Shown here piece after piece: positions 7,061 through 15,536 of a DNA stretch of 64,000 bases. The position numbers were made by a program, and so were the translations under genes. The notes beneath the pieces were generated by a model that had not been told where the DNA came from, did not search any database, and saw only the letters and a program-made list of their open reading frames with translations. Position 1 is the stretch's first letter. Each line of letters starts with the position of its first letter. Origin of the DNA: CAUZIZ01 sp965218775. Lineage in GTDB: Bacteria > Acidobacteriota > UBA6911 > RPQK01 > JAJDTT01. The stretch spans positions 1,612,001 through 1,676,000 of the forward strand of contig CBDCLS010000006.1 of assembly GCA_965218775.1 (NCBI GenBank), written 5' to 3'.

Positions 7061-8353
7061 TCCAAGCAGGCCCACTTGCCCGTGATAGAAGGCTCCAGCG
7101 ACCGCACCGGTCAACAGGGTCGCCAGGGTTGCGGCCCAGAAGGCGCGCCAGCTCAACCTCGCCAGATCGTCCCGCCGGTCGGGTGCCAGGGCCGCGAGAC
7201 CTCCGACGAAGATAGCCACCGAAGCCACGTGGGTGAATCCACAGAGGGCGTAGCTCAGAATCAGGAGTCCACGGGGCGAAACAGACCCTGCTTCAACCAG
7301 CTTTGCCAGATCCTGGTAGGCGACCACCTCCGTCAGAATCCACCGTTCACCGATGAGTTGAGCCGCATGGGGCCACTCCTCGGGGGAGAGACCGAGGCAG
7401 AGGATCAGGGGGTAGGCCAAGACCTCCAGGAGCTTCCTCAGCGTCAGAGAGGCCTGAACCCCAAACAGTTGATTTGCGATCCAGGATGAACTGCCGCCCA
7501 ACACGAGGTCCAGTAATTCCACCAGTCCTAGGATCCCAATCAAGAGGGCACCAATGCCGACTGCCAGACGGACCCCTTCTCCCGCACCCCAGATGATGCT
7601 TCCCATCCAGTGGTCGGTCTTTATGTAGCTCTCCATTTTCGGCACGCGCTTCATCGTCTCGGGTTCGCTATCCTCTGGAACCAGGATCTTCGCCATCACG
7701 ACTGCCGCCGGGATGGAGAGCACGGAAGCTGATATGAGGTGCCCCGCAATGAAGGGGAAGACGTTGCTCAGCAGGCCGACGTAGAAGGCCAGCACCGTGC
7801 TGGCGATGGTGGAAAGACCTGCCGTCAGAAGCATCATCAGCTCGGATCGGGTCATCCCCTGGATAAAGGGACGGACGATCAGGGCAGATTCCACGCCTAC
7901 GAACAGGTTGCTGGTGGTGGAAAGGGCCTCGGCACCGCTCAAGTGGAATCCCCTGTGCGCTGCCCGCGCGGTCCAACGGACGACCGCGGGCAAGAAGCCC
8001 AGGTAGTAGAACAAGCTGGTGACGACTGAGAAAAATACGACCGAGGGAAGGACCTGAAAGGCCAGGATGAAGCCGATTCCCCCAGCCTCTCCGGGACCTG
8101 CGGCGAGCGGTCCGAAGAGGAAGCGAGCCCCTTCTCCGGAAGAGGTTATCAGGGCTGTGACAGCTCGATTGAGGAGGAGCAGGACCGATCGAAAGGTCGG
8201 CCACAAGAAGATGACGAAACCCAGCCCTCCCATTGTCGCCAGTCCAAGCAGGACCGTCTTCCAGGGGATACGTCGTCGATCAGACGAACTGAACCACGCC
8301 AGTGAAAGTAGTACCAGGCAACCGGCTAGCGAGTAGAGGTTGTACCAAGACAT
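7058..8353 (-). CDS. Concentrative nucleoside transporter (CNT/NupC family)
   Basis: The 431-residue inner-membrane protein has about ten hydrophobic segments and the CNT family layout: an N-terminal helical part (SLAGCLVLLSLAWF), a central region with VESALIVRPFIQGMTRSEL (usually QTEAPLLIRPYL..MTxSEL) and the AGLSTIASTVLAFYVG helix. Near residue 355 LTEVVAYQDLA stands where NEFVAY is typical. It would import nucleosides with H+ or Na+. The substitution of the canonical NEF by TEV may alter substrate or ion choice. It is transcribed in the same direction as the ccm genes but set off from them by repeat arrays. The stop lies inside the 3' array. Confidence 0.88.
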   Translation of the reverse strand: MSWYNLYSLAGCLVLLSLAWFSSSDRRRIPWKTVLLGLATMGGLGFVIFLWPTFRSVLLLLNRAVTALITSSGEGARFLFGPLAAGPGEAGGIGFILAFQVLPSVVFFSVVTSLFYYLGFLPAVVRWTARAAHRGFHLSGAEALSTTSNLFVGVESALIVRPFIQGMTRSELMMLLTAGLSTIASTVLAFYVGLLSNVFPFIAGHLISASVLSIPAAVVMAKILVPEDSEPETMKRVPKMESYIKTDHWMGSIIWGAGEGVRLAVGIGALLIGILGLVELLDLVLGGSSSWIANQLFGVQASLTLRKLLEVLAYPLILCLGLSPEEWPHAAQLIGERWILTEVVAYQDLAKLVEAGSVSPRGLLILSYALCGFTHVASVAIFVGGLAALAPDRRDDLARLSWRAFWAATLATLLTGAVAGAFYHGQVGLLG

Positions 8354-8460
8354 GTTGAGCAGTAAGCAGTAAGCAGTAAGAACAGTGAGCAGTGAGCAGT
8401 GAATCAGTGAGCAGTAATCAGTGGTTATCAGTGGTAATCAGTGGTCAGTAGTCACTGAGC
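8354..8460 (+). repeat. Heptanucleotide arrays in the 8.35-8.57 kb gap, left part
   Basis: Units of GCAGTAA and GCAGTGA in plus sense followed by diverged CAGTGGT-type units. With the minus-sense array at 8532-8575 it forms an inverted pair around about 75 bp of unique sequence, so the transcript could fold back on itself. Confidence 0.85.
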
Positions 8461-8531
8461 TACGACACTCTCTTAAAAGTAATCGGGAAGAAGTCGAACC
8501 GCCGACTCTCGTTCGGGGGCTACTGTCACCG

Positions 8532-8575
8532 CTCGCTGCTTGCTGTTCTCACTGCTCACTGCTTCACTACTCACT
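8532..8575 (-). repeat. Heptanucleotide array supplying the stop of the upstream gene
   Basis: Minus-sense units (CTCACTG, CTTCACTA, CTCACTG). The membrane-anchored hypothetical protein at 8571-9326 ends in it with TEKSQ and a TGA at 8571-8573. Confidence 0.85.
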
Positions 8576-9326
8576 GACTCTTCTCCGTGTAAGTAACGGT
8601 GACGGTCCCTTCTGCCCCGTCGGCTGGCGTAGTGAAGTAGATCTGGAGAGACCTGCCTCCTCCCTCCAATATCAGACTTGCCATCCTCGGACTTAGATTT
8701 CGGTTCTTTGGCTCGAGTCCTGCCGGCGCCGACTCCTTTTCGTAAAAGTCCAAGATGTCGTTGGCTGGTTGTTTGCTCGGATAGGAGAAGGCCCCCATGG
8801 AGCCGCTACCTGTCTGACTCGACATGAGAGACTTCACGGTCACGCCCGACGGTGTCGGAGGAACCCAGTCGGGGATCTTTCCCTTCCCGATCTTCATGGT
8901 ACGACCGTCGCTTTTCATCTCGACAGATCCATCGTCGTCGGTTTTGAACTCGAAGGTCTCCGGTCCGTCCTCTCCCTCGAATACTGCGGAGAGGTTCCCC
9001 TCTTTGATCCTGTCCAGATTCAGTTCGATGGTCTTGTTGGAAGACTTCTGACGGATCTTGATCGTGTTGTTGGCCTCGTCGACCGAGATGACTTCGAGGT
9101 CAGGATTGAGGGTGCTGATCAGCTTTGTGACCGTTAGTGCCGGGTTGCCCTCCATGTCGCTGGTAACTTCCTGGACCTTGTTCCAGACGAAGAACATACC
9201 CCCGACGATCACCATTCCAATCAGCAGAAAGAATGCAAAGACACCGATGATGACCCAAAGGATGACGTTAGATTTCTTCTTGGCCGGCGGAGCCGATCCG
9301 GGTGCGGGTGGTGGCGTAGTTGCCAT
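8571..9326 (-). CDS. Membrane-anchored protein of unknown function
   Basis: The 251-residue protein is not recognised. It begins with a Pro/Ala-rich cytoplasmic tip (ATTPPPAPGSAPPAKKKS), then one transmembrane helix near residues 20-45 (VILWVIIGVFAFFLLIGMVI), then an extracytoplasmic region rich in charged and polar residues, predicted mostly beta. A Glu/Asp stretch (FEGEDGPETFEFKTDDD) divides two halves. The same architecture is seen in zinc-ribbon-less DUF-type proteins of Acidobacteria and Planctomycetes, but no family can be assigned here. ATG 9326 is chosen because GGAGG lies five bases upstream. It follows ccmA in the same direction after a gap of about 117 bp, so co-transcription with the ccm genes is possible. 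Confidence 0.7.
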   Translation of the reverse strand: MATTPPPAPGSAPPAKKKSNVILWVIIGVFAFFLLIGMVIVGGMFFVWNKVQEVTSDMEGNPALTVTKLISTLNPDLEVISVDEANNTIKIRQKSSNKTIELNLDRIKEGNLSAVFEGEDGPETFEFKTDDDGSVEMKSDGRTMKIGKGKIPDWVPPTPSGVTVKSLMSSQTGSGSMGAFSYPSKQPANDILDFYEKESAPAGLEPKNRNLSPRMASLILEGGGRSLQIYFTTPADGAEGTVTVTYTEKSQ

Positions 9327-9443
9327 GAATACCTCCAGTTTTTCTCTGATGACCCTAGGGGACAATCTTTCGCTCGCCCTCTCCCAAAGTCAACTCCTGT
9401 TTGCGGATTCCAACCCCGACCGATTCGCTGGAAAAGCTTGGAC

Positions 9444-10181
9444 CTATGAGGGTTCGCCTACCTCTTTTCCCTCTACCACCTGGAAGTAGATGCTTTCGAT
9501 CCGCTCCCGGTCGACGTCCTGGCTGGAGGCGTCGAAAACGATTGATCCACGGTGTTGAATGAGAACCCGATCACACAGCTCCAGTCCTTCGCTCAGGTTG
9601 TGGGTGATAAGCAGAACGGTTCGAGCCTGGTCCTTGAGTCGGCGCAAGACATCAGTCAGGAGCCGACAGCCCCGCCGATCGAGTCCCACATAGGGTTCAT
9701 CGAGAAGGAGCAAATAGGGATCATGAAAGAGGGCTCGCGCCAGGGTCAATCGCTGCTTCATTCCGCGTGAGTATCCTCGTACCAGATGGTCTCCTGACTC
9801 GCTCAGCCCCATCAACTTCAGCGACTCAGTTGCCCTGTGGTCGATTTTGGATAGGCCGTATAGACGTCCATAGAAGGCGAGATTCTCGCGTCCGGTCATC
9901 TCGTTATAGAGCAGACTCTGATGGGAAACATAGCCCACCCGATGTCGGCTTGGGTCGCTACCGTCGGGCAAGAAGGAGACCTTCCCTTTCGTGGGGCGGG
10001 TTAAAGAGGCAAGGACTCTCAGGAGAGTGGTCTTTCCAGCGCCGTTGGGGCCGAAGATGGTCACAAACTCACCTTCCGAAATCTCTAGATCTATGTTCGA
10101 AAGGGCGGATACGGTGCCGAACTGCTTGGTGAGCTTCTCGAGGACGAGAAGGGGTTTCGAGGCGGGACGCGATGAGGTCAC
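9444..10181 (-). CDS. ccmA: Cytochrome c maturation ABC ATPase CcmA
   Basis: The 245-residue ABC ATPase has Walker A GPNGAGKT at 44-51, signature YSRGMKQR near 138-145, Walker B LLLLDEP near 157-163 and a switch His in LLITHN near 193. CcmA energises release of haem-loaded CcmE from CcmC in System I cytochrome c maturation at the inner membrane. Assignment rests on position at the end of a ccmE-F-H-I gene run as well as sequence. Its GTG start overlaps the ccmI-like stop by four bases (GTGA), indicating translational coupling. The membrane partners ccmB and ccmC are not in the window, so they are elsewhere or the system is reduced. A generic ABC-2 type exporter ATPase is the alternative. Confidence 0.8.
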   Translation of the reverse strand: MTSSRPASKPLLVLEKLTKQFGTVSALSNIDLEISEGEFVTIFGPNGAGKTTLLRVLASLTRPTKGKVSFLPDGSDPSRHRVGYVSHQSLLYNEMTGRENLAFYGRLYGLSKIDHRATESLKLMGLSESGDHLVRGYSRGMKQRLTLARALFHDPYLLLLDEPYVGLDRRGCRLLTDVLRRLKDQARTVLLITHNLSEGLELCDRVLIQHRGSIVFDASSQDVDRERIESIYFQVVEGKEVGEPS

Positions 10182-10486
10182 TTCTTTTTCTTCATCTTGG
10201 ATCGCTTTCTGGGGCCAAGTTGTTCCAGTCGCTCGAAAATTTCCACGGCACGCAGCTCAAAATCCGACTTGAGCTGCTCGTAGTCTTCTTGAGACAGCTT
10301 ACCCATCCGGAAGTCCATCTCGATGTCCTTCAGATTGGCTACCAGGTTTTCCTTTTCCTCCAAGGCCTGCTCCCGATCCAGGTTCCGTGGGTCTTCTCGG
10401 ACATCTTCCTCGGGTTCCGAAAACAGAGGATAGGCCACATAGAGCACTACCGCGATAAACAAGATGGGTGCGATCAGCAGTTCCAT
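10178..10486 (-). CDS. CcmI-like membrane protein
   Basis: This 102-residue product has an N-terminal transmembrane segment (LLIAPILFIAVVLYVAYPLF, residues about 3-22) and a charged coiled-coil tail with EEKENLVANLKDIEMDFRMG and LSQEDYEQLKSDFE, ending in a Lys-rich stretch. That pattern (ALEEKE..LKDLEFDYRMGKLSEEDY) is the N-terminal domain of CcmI/CycH, which helps present apocytochrome to the haem lyase. The long periplasmic TPR domain of proteobacterial CcmI is missing. The ATG at 10486 is preferred to the upstream TTG because the transmembrane segment starts immediately. It lies between ccmH and ccmA with a 4-bp overlap to ccmA. Confidence 0.7.
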   Translation of the reverse strand: MELLIAPILFIAVVLYVAYPLFSEPEEDVREDPRNLDREQALEEKENLVANLKDIEMDFRMGKLSQEDYEQLKSDFELRAVEIFERLEQLGPRKRSKMKKKK

Positions 10487-10528
10487 GGTTCTCTGCGGCG
10501 CCGGCAACTGCCCCGTCAAGGGGTACGA

Positions 10529-11002
10529 CTACCAGTCTTTGAGCTCCTGGTCCAGCAGTTTTCGATACTTCTCGTTGATCTCTTCTGGCTTCCCGGTGGT
10601 CTCTCGGGACTCATTCTGGGTGGGCTTCAGTTTCTTCGCCATAGCCACCACGATGATAGTCCCGAAGCCTGCGGCAACAAAGGGTAGGATCCAGGCCAGG
10701 AGGTTGAAGCCTTCCGGCTTGGGGGCGCCGAGTACTTGAGGTCCGTATTTCTCCTCATACTGAGCGAAGATTTCCTCCTCAGAGACGCCCTCTGCGACCA
10801 GCTTCCGAACCTCTTGGGTGACTCCGATAGCCGTAGCGCAGGCACAGCTTCGAACCATTTTGCTGGCACACCCGCACTGACAAACCAGAAATCCGGTAAT
10901 TCGGGCTACCTTCTCCTCGTCCGATAGTTCTGTCTCCTGCGCCCACAGAGCAGAGCAGACGCACCAGACAAACAGAACACTCAGCCTGCTAAGCCGCTTC
11001 AT
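10529..11002 (-). CDS. ccmH: Cytochrome c maturation thiol protein CcmH
   Basis: The 157-residue protein has a signal or anchor sequence at 7-21, a Cys-rich CcmH domain and a C-terminal transmembrane helix (LLAWILPFVAAGFGTIIVV, about 105-123). CcmH reduces or presents the haem-binding cysteines of apocytochrome c in the periplasm. The usual RCxxC motif is replaced by a dense set: C41, C43, C45 (LVCQCGC) and C53, C55 (SCACA). This variant is seen in non-proteobacterial CcmH proteins. The start overlaps the ccmF stop by 14 bp. Neighbours ccmF upstream and a ccmI-like gene downstream support the role. Confidence 0.87.
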   Translation of the reverse strand: MKRLSRLSVLFVWCVCSALWAQETELSDEEKVARITGFLVCQCGCASKMVRSCACATAIGVTQEVRKLVAEGVSEEEIFAQYEEKYGPQVLGAPKPEGFNLLAWILPFVAAGFGTIIVVAMAKKLKPTQNESRETTGKPEEINEKYRKLLDQELKDW

Positions 11003-12986
11003 CCCGAAGTACTTTCTTGCTTTTTCGGCGAGCGGCGACTTGGGTGGCGGACTTCTTGTCGGGAAAGAAGAGGAAGATTCCGCCGCACGCCATGATTCCG
11101 ATGCCGATCCAGATCAGTTGCACCAGTGGATTGATAAAGACGTGAAAAGTGGCCTGAGTCAGCTTCTCATCGAAGCTCGACAGGACGACGTAGAGATCGT
11201 CTCTCATCGTGGAGCGAATCGCTACCTCAGTCATGGGCTGTTCGCTCTTGTGGTGGAAGTGTTTCTGGGGAAAGAGCTTCCCTACTTCCTCACCGTTTTG
11301 GTAAACCTGCATACGGGCAAAGACGACGTCCTTTTCCGGATCCGATCTCTGGACCAGCTCTAGAAAAGTCAGACTGTAGTGACGCAGCTCGAGCTGCTCT
11401 CCCTTCTTGATCGTGACGAGTTTCTCAACATTGAAAAAGGAACTGGAGATGATGCCTACGAAGGCGATCGCGACCCCAAGGTGAATGATGAAGCCCCCGT
11501 AACGGCGCTTGTTCATAAACGTCAGGTCTTTGAGGGCCACCAGAAAGTGGGTGGGTCTGATCACCTGTCGAGCACGGGCACCTTTATAGAATTCAAAGAA
11601 AATGCTCAGGACCACGAAGCCGGCGGCCGAGTAGAAGAGCAGCGGCCACAAGGTTCGCACGCCCAGGCCCAGCCCTATCAGTCCAGCTAGAAAGCCGCCG
11701 CCCAATGGAAAGAGAAAGTTTCTACGAAAGTTCTTGGCTGTGGCTTTGCGCCAAGCAATCAAAGGGCAGATGCCCGAGAGTGCCAGAAGGGTCAATGCCA
11801 GAGGCAAGGTGACTTTGTTGAAGAAGGGAGGCCCTACGGTAATCTTCTCGCCTCGAACCCACTCTGAGATAATCGGGAAAACGGTTCCCCAGAAAATCGC
11901 GAAACAGATGGACACGAAAAGCAGGTTGTTGAGCAGGAAAGTCGCCTCGCGGGATAGGAAGGACGTCATCCGTTGCTCACTTCGAAGTTGATCGGAGCGG
12001 TAGAAAATCCAGAAGAGGCCGAACGAGGTACTGGAGGCGAGAAAAACCACGAAAAGAGGTCCCAGGTTCGAAAGGGCAAAGGAATGAACCGAGGAAATCA
12101 CGCCGCTACGGGTCACGAAAGTGCCGAAAATCGATAGCTCAAAGGCCACCAGGATGAGGATGAAGTTCCACATCTTCAGCATGCCCTTTTTTTCGGTGAT
12201 CATGACGGAGTGAAGGAAAGCCGTGGCGAAGAGCCAGGGCATGAAGGATGCATTTTCGACCGGATCCCAGGCCCAGTAACCACCCCAACCGAGTTCCTCG
12301 TATGCCCAGGTCCCTCCCAGGGTAAAGCCGACTGTCAGGAAGACCCAGCTGACCAGTGTCCAGCGGCGGGTACTCCTGATCCACGAAGTGTCCAGGCGAC
12401 CACTCATCAAAGCCCCCAGGGCGAAGGCGAAAGGAACGGTCATTCCCACATAGCCCAGATACAGCACGGGGGGATGGATGATCATGTAGAAATTCTGCAG
12501 CAGCGGGTTCAGACCCTGGCCGTCTGCGGGAGCCACCGGAAGCGTCTCGAAGGGATTGGTGGCAAAGGTCAGCAGAACCATGAAAAAGGTCAGGATACCC
12601 GCCAGGACTGCGGTGACGTAGGGCATCAAATGGCGGTTCTTGCGGCGGTTTTGGAGTACCGCAATCAAGGCGAACAATGAGAGCACCAGCGCCCAGAGCA
12701 ACAGGCTACCTGCCTGTCCTCCCCAGAATGCGGTGAGCTTGTAGACCGTGGGGATGTCTGCAGCACTATAGCCGGCCACATACTCGACCTGAAACTGATC
12801 GGTCAGGAAGAGCCAGCACAGGCAGATTGAAGCAACCAGCACCGTCACGAAGTTTCCGACGATACTGTTTTCGCCACTGCGCACTAGTTGAAGGTTGCCG
12901 CGGTAGCCGCCCATTGAGCCGGCGACCGTCCCGTAAACGCAGAGGAGCAAGCAGGCGATCAGGCTATAGTGACCCAGTTCAATCAT
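10989..12986 (-). CDS. ccmF: Haem lyase CcmF
   Basis: The 665-residue polytopic membrane protein belongs to the CcmF/NrfE haem-handling family. The tryptophan-rich WWD signature reads WGGYWAWDPVENASFMPW near 229-246. Conserved periplasmic histidines include the one in IIHPPVLYLGY near 170. About 14-15 hydrophobic helices and a C-terminal periplasmic domain before the last helix match the family. CcmF takes haem from CcmE and attaches it to apocytochrome c together with CcmH. It sits 6 bp after ccmE and overlaps ccmH, so the genes form one transcription unit. Confidence 0.95.
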   Translation of the reverse strand: MIELGHYSLIACLLLCVYGTVAGSMGGYRGNLQLVRSGENSIVGNFVTVLVASICLCWLFLTDQFQVEYVAGYSAADIPTVYKLTAFWGGQAGSLLLWALVLSLFALIAVLQNRRKNRHLMPYVTAVLAGILTFFMVLLTFATNPFETLPVAPADGQGLNPLLQNFYMIIHPPVLYLGYVGMTVPFAFALGALMSGRLDTSWIRSTRRWTLVSWVFLTVGFTLGGTWAYEELGWGGYWAWDPVENASFMPWLFATAFLHSVMITEKKGMLKMWNFILILVAFELSIFGTFVTRSGVISSVHSFALSNLGPLFVVFLASSTSFGLFWIFYRSDQLRSEQRMTSFLSREATFLLNNLLFVSICFAIFWGTVFPIISEWVRGEKITVGPPFFNKVTLPLALTLLALSGICPLIAWRKATAKNFRRNFLFPLGGGFLAGLIGLGLGVRTLWPLLFYSAAGFVVLSIFFEFYKGARARQVIRPTHFLVALKDLTFMNKRRYGGFIIHLGVAIAFVGIISSSFFNVEKLVTIKKGEQLELRHYSLTFLELVQRSDPEKDVVFARMQVYQNGEEVGKLFPQKHFHHKSEQPMTEVAIRSTMRDDLYVVLSSFDEKLTQATFHVFINPLVQLIWIGIGIMACGGIFLFFPDKKSATQVAARRKSKKVLRDEAA

Positions 12987-12992
12987 CTGGTG

Positions 12993-13430
12993 TCAGTTTA
13001 CTCGTTGGGCTATTGGGATCTCTTCCGGATGCTCTTCGCCCCTGCTCTCATATTTGGAGGGACATTTGGCGAGCAGGGTGGTGGCGTGAAACCGCTTCTG
13101 GCTAGGATGGTAGGCTCCCTCAACGACGACCTCGGCGTGGTCCTTGAAGGTGTCCGGAATGAGGCCCTGGTACACGACGGGCAAGGTTCTTTCGCTGCTT
13201 TTCTCAAAAACCACGAACTCGACCTGAGAAAGCTCCTGATCATGGTGGATCGTACCGGGTGAGACATACCCACTGACCCGGATTCCCTCACCAGACAGTT
13301 CCGATTCACTCTGCAGCAGTTCGGAAACGCTGTAGTAGTAGATCATGGAGTCGTTGATACCGCTGAACATCAGGTAGCAGATTGCTCCAATGATCAGACT
13401 ACCAGCGATGAGGAACTTCGGGGTGGGCAT
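12993..13430 (-). CDS. ccmE: Haem chaperone CcmE, CxxxY variant
   Basis: The 145-residue protein has an N-terminal transmembrane helix (FLIAGSLIIGAICYLMF) and the OB-fold CcmE domain with RVSGYVSPGTI and VVYQGLIPDTFKD. CcmE binds haem covalently and carries it from CcmC to CcmF. In the canonical motif (HxxxY) the haem-linking residue is His; here the motif reads CPSKY with C123 and Y127. The Cys form is known from archaeal and Desulfovibrio CcmE proteins (variant System I). The gene starts the ccm run; upstream is a repeat-filled gap that separates it from atpF. Confidence 0.92.
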   Translation of the reverse strand: MPTPKFLIAGSLIIGAICYLMFSGINDSMIYYYSVSELLQSESELSGEGIRVSGYVSPGTIHHDQELSQVEFVVFEKSSERTLPVVYQGLIPDTFKDHAEVVVEGAYHPSQKRFHATTLLAKCPSKYESRGEEHPEEIPIAQRVN

Positions 13431-13434
13431 GTCT

Positions 13435-13787
13435 TTATTGTAGCAAGTTCTCCGGGTCGAAGAAAGAGCTCCGCTGAATGGCTCCGCTGACGTTCCAGAT
13501 ACTGGAAAGAATCTTCCCTTCGAAAGGCTCGTTCGATATTCTGCGGTTCATCATTTCCGTTGCCTTTTCCAGAGCAGGGAAGAAAGGCCAAATCACGAAC
13601 CATTGAACATCGAACATGCGAACGCCGAACTGTCTTCCTAGCCTTCGAAATTCGCCAGTTCGATATTCTACGGTTCAGCATTTCCACCGGTTGCCTTTTC
13701 CACAGCAAGCAAAAAGGCTAAATCACAAACCGCAGAACGCCGAACATGCGAACGCCTAAGTGTGTTTCCGAGGGCCTGATCCTGGTG
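13435..13787. repeat. Gap between ccmE and atpF with a direct duplication of about 115 bp
   Basis: Two diverged direct copies lie at about 13519-13633 and 13644-13763. Shared blocks include TTCGATATTCT, CGGTTCA, CATTTCC, TTGCCTTTTCC, AAATCAC, and CGAACATGCGAACGCC. No credible reading frame is present. It separates the F0 genes from ccmE, so each may have its own transcript, but no clear promoter is visible. Confidence 0.75.
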
Positions 13788-14291
13788 TCACACCCGATAG
13801 GACCCGATCTGTTTCAGCGATTCCTCGATGAGGGCCTCGTCGTCTTCCCTCGATAGGTTCTTCCCGATCAGTTTGGACGCGACCAGGTGAGAAAGGTCTG
13901 CCACGTCGTTACGAATCTGCGAGATCGCCTTCTCCGTTTCCAGCTGGATCTGCTTTTCAGCGTTGCTCAGGATTGAATCAGCCTGGGCTTTCGCCTTCTC
14001 TTTTATCTCTGCCTTGAGCCTCTCCGCCTCCGTTCTACTCTTGGCAACGATAGACTGAGCTTCCGCCCGAGCTTCAGAAAGAATGTCCTTCGATTTCTGC
14101 TGGAGTTGCTCCAATTCGTGCTTCGCCTTCTCGGCGTCGTCCAGGGATTGCCTTATCATCTCCTGGCGCTTGTCGAGCACATCCAGAAGAGGCTTCCAGG
14201 CAAATTTCGCCAGCAACGCCAGAAGGACCAGGAAGGTCAGAATGGTCCAGAGAAACAGTCCCGGATCCGGCTGGACCAGGGGGTTATCCAT
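13788..14291 (-). CDS. atpF: ATP synthase F0 subunit b
   Basis: The 167-residue protein has one N-terminal membrane helix (LFLWTILTFLVLLALLAKFA, residues about 12-31) followed by a long charged coiled coil rich in Glu, Lys and Ala. That is the architecture of the b subunit, the peripheral stalk linking F0 to F1. The KPLLDVLDKRQEMI segment directly after the helix is typical. It is the last gene of the F0 operon; the delta, alpha, gamma, beta and epsilon genes do not follow. Confidence 0.95.
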   Translation of the reverse strand: MDNPLVQPDPGLFLWTILTFLVLLALLAKFAWKPLLDVLDKRQEMIRQSLDDAEKAKHELEQLQQKSKDILSEARAEAQSIVAKSRTEAERLKAEIKEKAKAQADSILSNAEKQIQLETEKAISQIRNDVADLSHLVASKLIGKNLSREDDEALIEESLKQIGSYRV

Positions 14292-14348
14292 AGCACACTC
14301 CGCTCAAGGTCTTTTCGAATGAATGAAGGGGAGTTCCGATGCCAACCT

Positions 14349-14573
14349 TCATTTCATCAGTACCACCAGAAGTACGAATACCTCTGCCAGAATAGCGACG
14401 CCTTCTAAAAGGAAGAGAGGCAGGTTCACGGCGGCGACGATCTTGTCCGCTGCGGCAGGCTGGCGGGCAATGCTTTCGGCCAAGGCCGCGGTGAACCTCC
14501 CAATTCCTATTCCGGCGCCGATCACAATCAACCCGAGACCTAAGGCAGCTCCAAAGTAATGCAAAACTTCCAT
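14349..14573 (-). CDS. atpE: ATP synthase F0 subunit c
   Basis: This 74-residue proteolipid consists of two hydrophobic helices joined by the ARQP loop (residues 36-39). It forms the rotating c-ring of F0. E57 in LFLLEGVAI is placed 20 residues after the loop Arg, as for the ion-binding carboxylate of other c subunits. The first helix has Ile where Na+-type c subunits have the ligand Gln, and Gly follows the Glu where they have Ser or Thr, so proton coupling is inferred. A GGAGGT site precedes the ATG closely. Confidence 0.95.
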   Translation of the reverse strand: MEVLHYFGAALGLGLIVIGAGIGIGRFTAALAESIARQPAAADKIVAAVNLPLFLLEGVAILAEVFVLLVVLMK

Positions 14574-14594
14574 TAAGGTGACCTCCGTTTTTGG

Positions 14595-15509
14595 TCAGTG
14601 ATGAACGTTCACCGCCATTCCAATAAACACAGCTGTCAGTAGGGTAAAAACATATGCCTGTACCAGCACAACGATGATTTCCAAAGCCGAGATGCCCACC
14701 GCAAGGGGCAGAGACACCGCGATACCGACACCGATGCCGGCGGCGGCACTTTCAAACAGCTCGCTAAAAATGAACACGAAGGAAAGGATCGACAGGATGG
14801 CAATGTGTCCCCCTGTCATGTTTGCCGCCAACCGCATCGTCAGGGCAAAAGGTTTCACTAACATCCCCATGATCTCGATGGGAACCAGAACGATATAGAC
14901 CGGCCAGGCCAATCCCGAGGGAGCCAGATTCTGCCAGTGCTGGATAAAGCCGTGGGCTTTCGTCCCGGCAGCGATGATCGAGAAGAAAGTGATCGTCGCC
15001 AGAGCGGCTGTGACGTTGTAGTTTGCGGTTGCGGTCGTTCCCCCGTGAAGCATGTGATTGAGGAGCGAATCGTGATCCGTGTGTAAGACAAAGCGATCCA
15101 AGGTACCGATCAGGTCGAAGATCGGGATCAGCCCCATCACATTCGCGGTGAGTATGAAAAAAAAGAAAGTCAGAACCAAAGGGGTCCAGGTATTCACGAA
15201 CTTGCTGCCCACATTGGGCAGAACGATCGAATCCCGTATGAACTGGACAACCACCTCGAGAGCGTTCATGAACCCGGTGGGTATAGGCCGATCCTGTTTC
15301 AAATATTTGCGGGTCGTCCAGGTGATCAGCACAAACAGGAAGGCAGCGACGATCCAGAGCATAAAGACATGCTTGGTGACGGAAAAGTTGATCCCGAACA
15401 GGGTGGGGAGTTCGATGATGGGGTGATGCACCGAGGTATTGGATACGTGAGCAATGATGACCTCTCCCGCATCGAATCCCCCGGACTCTTCGGCTGATTC
15501 AGCTATCAT
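14595..15509 (-). CDS. atpB: ATP synthase F0 subunit a
   Basis: The 304-residue membrane protein is the a subunit, which forms the proton half-channels next to the c-ring. The essential Arg is R226 in LTMRLAANMTGGH. Other conserved blocks are the LTANVMGLIPI helix near 119-130 and the C-terminal ALEIIVVLVQAYVFTLL helix. A periplasmic loop after the second helix contains several His residues (HTDHDSLLNHMLHGG), which is unusual but not diagnostic. It lies in the order atpZ, atpI-like, atpB, atpE, atpF, standard for an F0 operon. Confidence 0.96.
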   Translation of the reverse strand: MIAESAEESGGFDAGEVIIAHVSNTSVHHPIIELPTLFGINFSVTKHVFMLWIVAAFLFVLITWTTRKYLKQDRPIPTGFMNALEVVVQFIRDSIVLPNVGSKFVNTWTPLVLTFFFFILTANVMGLIPIFDLIGTLDRFVLHTDHDSLLNHMLHGGTTATANYNVTAALATITFFSIIAAGTKAHGFIQHWQNLAPSGLAWPVYIVLVPIEIMGMLVKPFALTMRLAANMTGGHIAILSILSFVFIFSELFESAAAGIGVGIAVSLPLAVGISALEIIVVLVQAYVFTLLTAVFIGMAVNVHH

Positions 15510-15536
15510 TCCTGTTCCCTGTTATGGCCCCTACCC

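Noticed and set aside
6967..7215. Plus-strand frames encoding Leu-Thr-Ala-His-Cys-Ser-Leu repeats
   Set aside because: They are the open strand of a heptanucleotide array and are open only because CTCACTG contains no stop codon in any frame.
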